DNA from: Vibrio sinus
GTDB lineage: Bacteria; Pseudomonadota; Gammaproteobacteria; Enterobacterales; Vibrionaceae
Length of the DNA stretch: 64,000 nucleotides
Direction of reading: 5' to 3'
Assembly: GCF_023634645.1 (NCBI RefSeq)
Contig: NZ_JAMKMR010000007.1
Span: 1 to 64,000 of the forward strand
The translations under genes and the position numbers were made by a program. This document shows positions 1 to 7,466 of the stretch, in pieces. Within the stretch, counting starts at the first letter, position 1. Every line of letters starts with the position of its first letter. The notes below the pieces were generated by a model. The model was given only the letters and a program-made list of their open reading frames with translations, made no database searches and was not told where the DNA came from.

Positions 1-9
1 ACAACATTA

Positions 10-33
10 GGGTCTATAATTTTTTATAGACCC
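10..33. terminator. Perfect hairpin, probable terminator
   Basis: A perfect 10-bp inverted repeat (GGGTCTATAA / TTATAGACCC) surrounds a TTTT loop and is followed on the + strand by a short T-run. It could end a gene lying to the left of the window and also the VOC gene arriving from the right on the minus strand. The structure is seen directly; the function is inferred. Confidence 0.6.
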
Positions 34-106
34 ATGAATTTTTTAAACTTCTGTACCCAAGTAACTTCAAGGTACGAATTTCAGCGAGATAGGTAAGGCT
101 TCAATG

Positions 107-526
107 CTAGCTTGATGCATTGCGTAACTTTGGGTCATCACTAAGGTATTCAACAAACTCTACTTCAAAGCCTGCTGGATCAAAGAAATAGACATTTTTT
201 CGATAAGGCTCGCTTGCGCCAGGTTTTGCAATCTGGAATCCTGCTTTTGTAAGCCTATCTATCACGGACTCAATGTTGTGAGTAACGTACGCAAAATGGG
301 CCAACCCAACCTGATGTCCTGACAAGTCGCGATTTTCTCCTTCCCCATGATCACTCAACGCAATGTATTGGTATTCGTCACCAAAATGTAGCCAGTTACG
401 AGGCTTACCATACCATTCTCCTTTGCCTTCATCACGGATATACCAATGTGGAAATGCTGCTTGGTAGAATTTCAACATTTCTGGGATATCTTTTACCACC
501 AAATTCACATGTTCGAGCTGAATCAT
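107..526 (-). CDS. VOC-family (glyoxalase/bleomycin-resistance fold) protein
   Basis: A 139-aa single-domain vicinal-oxygen-chelate protein. The N-terminus (IQLEHVNLVVKDIPEMLKFY) is the typical first beta-alpha module and the C-terminal part (FFDPAGFEVEFVEYL) is the matching last strand with the metal-side Glu. The sequence HFAYVTHNIESVI in the middle is the second module. Family members bind a divalent metal as dimers and include lyases, dioxygenases and fosfomycin-type resistance proteins; the substrate cannot be told here. No signal peptide, so it is cytoplasmic. A good ribosome binding site (AAGGAGAAAACG before ATG) supports the start. It appears monocistronic, with a hairpin just past its stop. 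Confidence 0.85.
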   Translation of the reverse strand: MIQLEHVNLVVKDIPEMLKFYQAAFPHWYIRDEGKGEWYGKPRNWLHFGDEYQYIALSDHGEGENRDLSGHQVGLAHFAYVTHNIESVIDRLTKAGFQIAKPGASEPYRKNVYFFDPAGFEVEFVEYLSDDPKLRNASS

Positions 527-745
527 CGTTTTCTCCTTAAGCCATAGTCTTATACAACACGGGCAATGCTAATACCTCAAGTTAAGCTGAGGTAAAGCAC
601 TTTTTTATCTTTTAATAAAAAAGTTTGAAGACATTATAGTTAAGGTGATAGTAGGGCTAGGGCGTGTTGATCTTTTGCGTTTGAATTTTGTTCAATTCGA
701 AGAAGGGCCAATCATAGCCCTTCATTGTTCGCGCCACTAAACGGT

Positions 746-1870
746 TTACAGTTTACCAACCGTAGCCCACACCGCTGCAAGCGTATCTTGGCCAAACGCA
801 GCGCTACGCTCGGGAGACCAGCCATACAGCTCATCAGCATGGCTAATGTGATCTTTAAACGGCATTTCCACGGTATAAGACAAGCACTTAAACTGCTCGC
901 CAACCCAGTTCGACCCTACCGTTAAATTGGCTTTTCCTGGCTCATCTTTTTCATAGCCAATTTCATCTTGGAATTCTGGCGTTATGGTTAGCAAAGCTTG
1001 TTTAAAGTGATTCTCAAGACGTGCGAGACGTTCATCGTATGAAGGAATACCTTCGCCACCGGCAACAAAGTTGTACGGAATCGCCTCGTCACCATGAATA
1101 TCTAAGAACATATCCACGCCCGTTTCCAGCATACGCTCCCTTACCAGATACACTTCAGGACTGCGCTCCATAGAAGGATTTTGCCATTCGCGGTTAAGGT
1201 TAACCCCAATCCCATTGGTACGTAAGTGACCACGAATACTCCCATCGGGATTCATATTCGGCACGACTCGAATGACTACACTATCAAGTAGTGAGCGACC
1301 GACGGTATCTGTTTCGTCAAGTAAGCGCTGCAACAACCCTTCAATAAACCATTCCGCCATGGTTTCACCTGGGTGCTGACGTCCAATGACCCAAATATTT
1401 TTCTTTTCAGGGCTTGGCTCGCCAATCGTTAACAAGCTAATGTCATTATTGTCGAGCGTATGTCCTAAAGTTTCCAGCTTACAGGCCGGGTGCATCTGAG
1501 CATTGTGTAGCAGATCTTGATGGCGATCGTAGGAGTACGGAGCAAAATAGGCAAAGTACATAGAATCTTGTTCAGGAATGATGTCAAATGTGAGTGCATT
1601 GCCATCAAATTTTGCTGGAATACGAAACCACTCTTCGCGATCATAAGATGCGACCACATCGTAGTCGGTCCAACCTTCTGGGTATGCCGAAGTCGCCAAT
1701 TCATTGATAGTAAAGCGGTGAGCTTGCTGCGCTTTACTTTCTAAGCGAAAGTGAAACCATTGCGAGATGTCTGTTTGATTGTCCGCTGGAATGGTCAATT
1801 GAATATCCTGCGGTGACATGGCTGAAACTACATGAATGTTGCCACTTTCAAAATTGCTAAAAATTTTCAT
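746..1870 (-). CDS. M14-family cytosolic carboxypeptidase
   Basis: A 374-aa zinc carboxypeptidase of the M14 cytosolic (Nna1/CCP-like) type. The N-terminal ~130 residues form the beta-sandwich typical of this subgroup. The catalytic domain carries the zinc ligands HPGE (GRQHPGETMAEWF) and the later HGDE, the substrate-binding arginine region (NMNPDGSIRG...NLNREW) and the catalytic Glu in the SYTVEMPFKD strand. Family members trim C-terminal residues from peptides or proteins; no substrate is evident. The chosen ATG gives MKIFSNFESG, the usual start for the family; an upstream in-frame extension of 14 residues looks non-coding. No signal peptide. It stands alone. Confidence 0.9.
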   Translation of the reverse strand: MKIFSNFESGNIHVVSAMSPQDIQLTIPADNQTDISQWFHFRLESKAQQAHRFTINELATSAYPEGWTDYDVVASYDREEWFRIPAKFDGNALTFDIIPEQDSMYFAYFAPYSYDRHQDLLHNAQMHPACKLETLGHTLDNNDISLLTIGEPSPEKKNIWVIGRQHPGETMAEWFIEGLLQRLLDETDTVGRSLLDSVVIRVVPNMNPDGSIRGHLRTNGIGVNLNREWQNPSMERSPEVYLVRERMLETGVDMFLDIHGDEAIPYNFVAGGEGIPSYDERLARLENHFKQALLTITPEFQDEIGYEKDEPGKANLTVGSNWVGEQFKCLSYTVEMPFKDHISHADELYGWSPERSAAFGQDTLAAVWATVGKL

Positions 1871-2114
1871 TTCCGATGGTATCCGTTGATTGAGATGGGC
1901 TAAGACTAGCACACTTTATTTCTAATGATGGAAAGTCTTGTCAATGTAAAGAATCCTGATATTGCTGCTTTGGCCGCACAATTTGATCAAAAAACACTGT
2001 GTTGAGATAAAAGTTGTTAACTCATTCGATAATTGCTCGTAATCTAGCCGCTATGTGAATACATCACACCAGTGAAACCAAATTTAATCATCGAAAGAAC
2101 AACGGAAGGTTATT

Positions 2115-2447
2115 ATGAAAAAACTGCTCAACTTACCCATATTATGTACCGCTATGGCCACTGTCTTCCTGGCATCGCCGGTATTTGCACTCAAAATTGA
2201 TGCCGACAAGATAGACAATATTATGTCATACCAAGGAGATGTTAGAGTAACCGTGAGCCCTAACGAAAAAGTGATGATATCTTCAGATTCTATTCAGCAG
2301 TCTAAAAATGGATATACCACCTACGATGGCAACGTCGTGATAAAGATTGATGAAATGACAATGAAAGCCAATAAAATAAAAGTGCAAAAGCGCAAAGATG
2401 GTGCCTTTATCATAACGACCGACAAGTTAGTTCAATCCAAAAGCTAA
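2115..2447 (+). CDS. Small periplasmic LptA/OstA-like protein
   Basis: A 110-aa protein with a clear signal peptide (cleavage probably after VFA, about residue 25) and a short beta-rich mature part. Repeating phrases such as MSYQGDVRVTV, TYDGNVVIKIDEMTMKANKIKV resemble the OstA/LptA N-terminal fold in which each strand carries a G-[ND]-V pattern followed by a '[KA]AD/AN[KR]' motif. It is well short of LptA (about 170-185 aa) and has no lptB/lptC neighbours, so it is unlikely to be the main lipopolysaccharide bridge protein; a dedicated periplasmic or lipid-binding role is only a guess. A ribosome binding site (GGAAGGTTATT) precedes the ATG. A GC-rich hairpin lies about 30 bases after the stop. 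Confidence 0.7.
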   Translation: MKKLLNLPILCTAMATVFLASPVFALKIDADKIDNIMSYQGDVRVTVSPNEKVMISSDSIQQSKNGYTTYDGNVVIKIDEMTMKANKIKVQKRKDGAFIITTDKLVQSKS

Positions 2448-2478
2448 CCGTTATCGCGTTACATACCAAATGACTTCA

Positions 2479-2502
2479 AGAGGGAGGCGTTCGCTTCCCT
2501 CT
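2479..2502. terminator. Hairpin between convergent genes
   Basis: An 11-bp stem (AGAGGGAGGCG / CGCTTCCCTCT, one G-T pair) with a tiny loop lies between the stops of two convergent genes. There is no strong T-run on either side, so it may be a weak bidirectional terminator. Confidence 0.4.
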
Positions 2503-2536
2503 ACTGACACCGAAGAGTCACTCTGAACTTTACTCC

Positions 2537-3319
2537 CTAATGCTTTATATGATCCACGGGGAAATTAAAATAGGTGTTCGGGTATGGCTCATCTGCTAAG
2601 GTAAAATGCCACCATTCAGTGTCTAACGGCATAAATCCAGCTTCCATCATCAGGGTTCGCAACAAAAGCCGATTTGCTTTTGCCTGAGCGCTAATATTGG
2701 CATAATCCGGGTGTGAAACTGGGCTAAAACAATCGTAACCGCTGCCAAAGTCTAAGCTGTTATCGGGAGCACGTTTATTTTTCTCTAGAATGCATGAGTC
2801 TTGAAGACTGACTTTCGACAAATTAGGAACTTGACTGTTGAGAGGTACGATAGTGAGATCAATAGTACTGCCTCGGCTGTGTCCTGAACGCTCTGCAATA
2901 TACCCTTCAGCGAACAGTGCGGTTTTATCTACATTGGGATAAAACGCTTGCTTCATTTTGGTATCTTCGACATTACTGGCCCACTCGATAAAATTATTGA
3001 CCGCACGTTGAGGCCGATAACAATCATAAGCTTTTAAGGTTAATCCCATCGGAACCAGCTGAGCCTCTACATTTTTTAATGCTTCTGCCGCTTGTTTCGT
3101 TAACAAACATACAGGGCTTAAGTAGCCGTTAATTTTCTGCCCAACGAAGTTATATGCCGTATCATACCTAATATCCAGCTGCATATCGGGTATCATCTTT
3201 TTTACTTCAACAAATGTTTCAGGAGGAGTACTAATTTGCGTTTCAGAATAAGCACTGACCGATAAGCCCATCAAAACGGAGCTGGTGAGAAAACAATACG
3301 CAACGCTTGCTATCTTCAT
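2537..3319 (-). CDS. Periplasmic VanX/DdpX-like D-Ala-D-Ala dipeptidase (M15)
   Basis: A 260-aa protein with an N-terminal signal peptide (about residues 1-25) and the complete M15D zinc-peptidase signature: SGHSRGSTIDLTIV (SxHxxGxxxD, two zinc ligands) and TEWWHF near the C-terminus (catalytic Glu and third zinc ligand). The body (DMQLDIRYDTAYNFVG, LKAYDCYRPQRAV) matches VanX/DdpX. Such enzymes hydrolyse D-alanyl-D-alanine released during peptidoglycan turnover; the signal peptide places this one outside the cytoplasm, unlike the cytoplasmic VanX of resistant enterococci, so a recycling role is more likely than vancomycin resistance. Monocistronic; no van-type regulator nearby. Confidence 0.88.
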   Translation of the reverse strand: MKIASVAYCFLTSSVLMGLSVSAYSETQISTPPETFVEVKKMIPDMQLDIRYDTAYNFVGQKINGYLSPVCLLTKQAAEALKNVEAQLVPMGLTLKAYDCYRPQRAVNNFIEWASNVEDTKMKQAFYPNVDKTALFAEGYIAERSGHSRGSTIDLTIVPLNSQVPNLSKVSLQDSCILEKNKRAPDNSLDFGSGYDCFSPVSHPDYANISAQAKANRLLLRTLMMEAGFMPLDTEWWHFTLADEPYPNTYFNFPVDHIKH

Positions 3320-3541
3320 ACTGAATAATTCCTTTTACCACGACATATTACCCTTCAGCATATCAAAGCATCGTCGTTGGTTCAGTATTAAAAATATCAA
3401 AATATAAGGTTGATTTTATTCAGCAGAAGCCGAATATGTTTGATATCCAGCTTGATTATGTAAAGAGGCAGCTAGCTCGGCTGGATACCATTTTGAAGTG
3501 CCTTAGCTGTGTATACACAACTCATGACAATATCCCCTTAT

Positions 3542-3691
3542 TTAATATCCGAACAGTCGACGCCAGAAGCCTACTTTAGGTTTTTGACCTGCCACAGCAT
3601 GAAATTGGTTACCCGATTTATCTTGTTGCAATTGGTCAGCGGTTTGATCAGGCGTCGATGCACGTTTTTTTCTTGAACCACAACATCCCAT
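3542..3691 (-). CDS. 49-aa Cys-rich/basic small protein
   Basis: A small open frame preceded by a good ribosome binding site (AGGAGAAAAGTG then ATG). The product begins MGCCGSRKKR, has a polar glutamine-rich middle and ends KPKVGFWRRLFGY, an aromatic and basic tail suited to membrane association. The paired cysteines next to a basic cluster could bind metal or be lipidated; this is inference. No family is recognised. The upstream side holds a 10-bp inverted repeat that may act in its regulation. Short length limits certainty, but the ribosome binding site and non-random composition favour a real gene. Confidence 0.6.
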   Translation of the reverse strand: MGCCGSRKKRASTPDQTADQLQQDKSGNQFHAVAGQKPKVGFWRRLFGY

Positions 3692-4126
3692 CACTTTTCT
3701 CCTATTTAATCTCTATACCCAAGTGACTCCCTTGAGAATGGTTTGTTTCTATCTCAAGGGATAATTTCAGACTAAAGGTTCCATTAAGGGGAGAGTCAAC
3801 AATTAAATTACACTGTTATAGAATTAATACCCAGACGCTTTGGAAATTAAACCATAAAGATAGAAAGGTTTATTTCCATATAGTATTTGAGGGCACATGA
3901 AAGAACGCTCTCAGTTATTTTTCGACCATACTCACCGAAAATAAAAATCCCACTTTTACTTTGTCTTTTCTTTCGAAAATCGGCTCAACATACAATAATT
4001 ATTAACAAGAATCGTCATTTTCTGTTTACATAAATTAACAAAATAATCAAATAAAATTGACTTAATCACTACGGGTTTAAACATTTAATAATAGTGATTT
4101 AATAAAAATATGATGTAGGAGAACTC
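3692..4126. other. AT-rich intergenic region with an inverted repeat
   Basis: A 435-base region between divergent genes. It contains the perfect inverted repeat TCCCTTGAGA / TCTCAAGGGA at 3728-3761 (14-base spacer) and then very AT-rich sequence up to the ribosome binding site of the 505-aa secreted protein. It probably holds promoters for both flanking genes; no specific operator was recognised. Confidence 0.5.
3728..3761. repeat. 10-bp perfect inverted repeat
   Basis: TCCCTTGAGA and TCTCAAGGGA are separated by 14 bases, about 40 bases upstream of the start of the 49-aa minus-strand gene. It may be an operator or a terminator-like stem; there is no adjacent T-run. Confidence 0.5.
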
Positions 4127-5644
4127 ATGTCAGTCAAAAAATGGTTAGGGCTTATTGGTGCTTTAACAGTAATACCTGCTTACGCTAATGCAGCCGAATT
4201 AGCGGTTCAGATGCCAGTTAATCATAATGCAACTTCCGCTAAAGATGTGATGTATTTTAAAAATGCAACCTCTAAAACCATTACACTAATGAACCATTCT
4301 GATAAAACCATTTATCCTGTTTTGATTGGTGCTAATTCGATGCCCATTTACGATCGGCATGACCCTGCTAACCAAGCTTATAGGGCCTACGTGGGTTACA
4401 ATGAAAATGGTAAACACTTTCTTGGACTTAAGCCGAAATCTATTGTGACCATTCCAGTTCCTCAAGCATTTTGGGATTCGGGCAGAATGCAATTGTTTGA
4501 TACTAGTCCTATTCCATTCCACAACAGCAATACGTTTACTTATGACGTGAACGCGTCGCGATATGCTATTTCGACAGGTTTCACTGACTCGGAAGGGACA
4601 TCTTTACACGGCACCGACGGAGTGGTTATGCTCTATCATGCTCCTACCGCTCAGGCAATAGGTTTAGATGCACCCAGTCAACTGATCGAATTTACCTATC
4701 GAGATCCATCTCTAGCCGGGCCAGGAGTTCCAGCTTCGGAAACCCACAACCTCATTAACTATGATGTATCTTATGTTGATCATATGTACCTCCCGGTTGC
4801 AATGGAGGCACTAGCACCAACGGGAGAAACTCAAGTTGGCTATATTGGGACAGGTATAAGCGTCGACAAGATGCAAAATACGATCAGCGAATTTGCTCTT
4901 AACACTGGCAATGTCTTAGGTGACTATTTCCACGGAAGTGGCTGGCCTCGGTTTTATATCCCTGCCGATATCACCAGTAATGTCAAAATACCTGGCGCTT
5001 TTAATCTTTTTGCATTGGATGGACCCACTTCCACCTATGATTCAGAGAAAATGCTCATAATGGGCGATGGTTCAATGGATCAAGCCAATAAACTCACATC
5101 ACTGTGGTTTTCTTGGGTTAATTATTATCAAACTAAGGTCAATAAGGCTGCACCCGTTATAGCCGGGCAAAGCCAAGTTGCACTAACTCAGCTAGACATT
5201 CCCAATGATCAGCAACAAAAAGCCGCGGAGTTTTCGAAGGTTGTGTACAATGTGGTCGATAATTTCAGACAGGCGTTTCCAGAGGCGAGCCCTAGTAAAC
5301 TTGTCGAAAATATTGTCGGTTTTTATCTTCCTGAGGGTAAAACGACAACCGAAAGTCGAACCTTATTGACTATGCAAGTTAAATCTCTATTGCGTGGCGT
5401 GCCGGATTACACCAAAGATCCAAATGAGAAAGATTGGTATCCCAGCCCAGCGGATAAAGACTCTGCCAAGTATAATTTAGATCCTTACGTATGGTTTGCT
5501 CATATCGAGCTTGGTATGACTGGCTACGGCTTTTCAATTGATGATGACACGGCAGATGTTGGTGTAAACGGTGCCAATAGACTCTACGTAGCCATAGGTG
5601 GCTTAGGTGGGCTACCCAATCCAGCACCTTATGAAAGGAAATAA
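4127..5644 (+). CDS. Large secreted protein of unknown function
   Basis: A 505-aa exported protein: MSVKKWLGLIGALTVIPAYANAAE is a standard signal peptide. The mature part opens with FKNATSKTITLMNHSDKTIYPVLIG, a phrase like those in thaumatin-like/GH64-type beta-sandwich proteins, and continues with aromatic-rich strands (NQAYRAYVGY, DVSYVDHMYLPVAMEA, YFHGSGWPRFYIP). From about residue 320 it contains a more helical segment (MDQANKLTSLWFSWVNYYQ). I recall similar proteins in fungi and bacteria annotated only as hypothetical; no catalytic motif is clear. A strong ribosome binding site (TAGGAGAACTC) precedes the ATG. Monocistronic, with a long AT-rich upstream region. A carbohydrate-binding or surface role is a guess. 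Confidence 0.7.
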   Translation: MSVKKWLGLIGALTVIPAYANAAELAVQMPVNHNATSAKDVMYFKNATSKTITLMNHSDKTIYPVLIGANSMPIYDRHDPANQAYRAYVGYNENGKHFLGLKPKSIVTIPVPQAFWDSGRMQLFDTSPIPFHNSNTFTYDVNASRYAISTGFTDSEGTSLHGTDGVVMLYHAPTAQAIGLDAPSQLIEFTYRDPSLAGPGVPASETHNLINYDVSYVDHMYLPVAMEALAPTGETQVGYIGTGISVDKMQNTISEFALNTGNVLGDYFHGSGWPRFYIPADITSNVKIPGAFNLFALDGPTSTYDSEKMLIMGDGSMDQANKLTSLWFSWVNYYQTKVNKAAPVIAGQSQVALTQLDIPNDQQQKAAEFSKVVYNVVDNFRQAFPEASPSKLVENIVGFYLPEGKTTTESRTLLTMQVKSLLRGVPDYTKDPNEKDWYPSPADKDSAKYNLDPYVWFAHIELGMTGYGFSIDDDTADVGVNGANRLYVAIGGLGGLPNPAPYERK

Positions 5645-5848
5645 ATACTCACGCATTTTTCGGTGCTCAACCTCATAGAAAAACAGCTGTAATCATGCTG
5701 TGCTAGATTAAATGAGAAGGGATACTCTCATTCATTTTTAAATACACAGGATCAGCTAATAAAAACGTATTTCGATGGCAATATAACAATGATTCGCTAC
5801 CTAAAACGGTATCAGCCAACGAATAATACCAAACAAGGAAGCACTACC

Positions 5849-7393
5849 ATGAGCAAACCAATTATTGCGGACAATAAACCTAAAAAAGTCGAGTTAAAGA
5901 AAGGCACTGATTATTACTTTTGCGCCTGTGGGCGCTCGAAAAACCAGCCCTTCTGCGATGGCTCACACGCTGGCACCGATTTTGCGCCTAAAGCATTTAC
6001 CGCAGATGATGATGGCGATGCCTACCTGTGCGCCTGCAAGCACACAGCAAATACGCCATTTTGCGACGGATCACACAAGCAATTTTCTAGTGATCAAGTC
6101 GGCAAAGAAGGTCCTGGTGTGCAAATTCAAGCGGGCAATTCCCCTATTGCATCAGCGACAAAAGAAGAGCCAACCGTTGAATTTATTCATCAGCTCGCCA
6201 GAGAAGGATTATCCAAGTTGGGCCATCATGGTCCAATGACATCGATGGGGGTTCCACGCCATTTGCTCCCTCACTGGGACGATATACAAGTGATGGTTGC
6301 CCAAATGGCACGTAAGCCTTTAATGGAAGATGTTCCTGTTAAAACAGAATTAGTGATTGGCCCGAAAGCCGATAAGCCTTTAACACTCGACATCCCCTTG
6401 TTTGTGTCCGACATGAGCTTTGGCGCACTTTCTGAAGAAGCAAAAACCGCTCTTGCCAGAGGTGCAGAGCTGGCCGGAACAGGCATCTGTTCGGGAGAAG
6501 GAGGTATGCTATCCGAAGAACAAGCGGAAAACTCACGCTATTTTTACGAACTGGCCAGTGCTAAGTTCGGCTACAATGAGTCGTTACTCACTAGAGTGCA
6601 AGCGTTCCACTTTAAAGGAGGACAGGGAGCAAAAACAGGAACTGGCGGCCATCTGCCTGGCAATAAAAATATCGGCAAGATTTCCCAGGTTCGAGGCATA
6701 ACAGAAGGAGAGCCTGCAGTGTCTCCTCCAACATTTGCCGATTTAAAAACAGCGGACGATTTCAAACGATTTGCCGACAATGTTCGCAACATCACTGGTG
6801 GCATACCTGTCGGCTTTAAGCTTAGTGCCAATCACATCGAACAAGACATACAGTTCGCTCTTGATGCCAGCGCTGACTACATTATTCTGGATGGACGAGG
6901 TGGTGGTACTGGCGCTGCCCCTGAAATTTTTCGCGATCACATCAGCGTACCCACCATTCCTGCGCTAGCGAGAGCGAGACGCTATCTGGATGAAAAAGGG
7001 CTCAATGGGAAAGTTACGCTTATTATTACGGGCGGCCTACGAGTGCCGATGGACTTTGTTAAGGCCCTTGCATTGGGAGCCGATGGCGTCGCTATTTCTA
7101 ACAGTGCCATGCAATCCATTGGCTGTGTTGCTGCAAGAATGTGTAACACTAATAACTGCCCTGCAGGCATCGCGACTCAAAAAGCCGATCTGCGGCAGAG
7201 GCTCAATGTCGACAAGTCGGCCAATCAACTGAAAAACTTTTTTCAAGCCTCCGTTGAACTGATGCAAGTCATGGCTAGAGCCTGTGGTCACCATACATTG
7301 CAGGATTTTAACCCAAACGATTTAGCTACTTGGCACAGAGAAATGGCCCTGTTGTCTGGTATTCAATATTCTGGATTGATTGATCCCAGCTAG
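5849..7393 (+). CDS. Double-CDGSH protein fused to glutamate-synthase (FMN) domain
   Basis: A 514-aa cytoplasmic protein. Two CDGSH iron-sulfur motifs lie near residues 25-40 (CACGRSKNQPFCDGSH) and 61-76 (CACKHTANTPFCDGSH), each with the three Cys and one His that hold a [2Fe-2S] cluster. The rest is a glutamate-synthase-like FMN barrel: GGQGAKTGTGGHLPG, a DGRGGGTGAAP phosphate-binding loop, and the [3Fe-4S]-type cysteines in CVAARMCNTNNCPAGIATQ. It lacks the amidotransferase domain of GltB, so ammonia-dependent glutamate synthesis or another FMN redox reaction is possible; the substrate is unknown. Start chosen at MSKPIIADN because of the ribosome binding site CAAGGAAGCACTACC. Monocistronic, ending at a strong hairpin. 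Confidence 0.9.
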   Translation: MSKPIIADNKPKKVELKKGTDYYFCACGRSKNQPFCDGSHAGTDFAPKAFTADDDGDAYLCACKHTANTPFCDGSHKQFSSDQVGKEGPGVQIQAGNSPIASATKEEPTVEFIHQLAREGLSKLGHHGPMTSMGVPRHLLPHWDDIQVMVAQMARKPLMEDVPVKTELVIGPKADKPLTLDIPLFVSDMSFGALSEEAKTALARGAELAGTGICSGEGGMLSEEQAENSRYFYELASAKFGYNESLLTRVQAFHFKGGQGAKTGTGGHLPGNKNIGKISQVRGITEGEPAVSPPTFADLKTADDFKRFADNVRNITGGIPVGFKLSANHIEQDIQFALDASADYIILDGRGGGTGAAPEIFRDHISVPTIPALARARRYLDEKGLNGKVTLIITGGLRVPMDFVKALALGADGVAISNSAMQSIGCVAARMCNTNNCPAGIATQKADLRQRLNVDKSANQLKNFFQASVELMQVMARACGHHTLQDFNPNDLATWHREMALLSGIQYSGLIDPS

Positions 7394-7415
7394 CCCCAGC
7401 CTGAGCTCCTAACAA

Positions 7416-7445
7416 GCCTCCCATTAAGTTAATTTGATGGGAGGC
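7416..7445. terminator. Bidirectional terminator
   Basis: A 9-bp perfect stem (GCCTCCCAT / ATGGGAGGC) around an AT-rich 12-base loop sits between the convergent stops of the CDGSH-glutamate synthase gene and the GH5 gene, so it can serve both. Confidence 0.65.
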
Positions 7446-7466
7446 TAAGCAGCATGACTGGCCTAA

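Noticed and set aside
2537..3319. Vancomycin-resistance role for the VanX-like enzyme
   Set aside because: It is exported, lacks vanHA neighbours and lies in a Gram-negative-type genome; a peptidoglycan recycling role is more likely.
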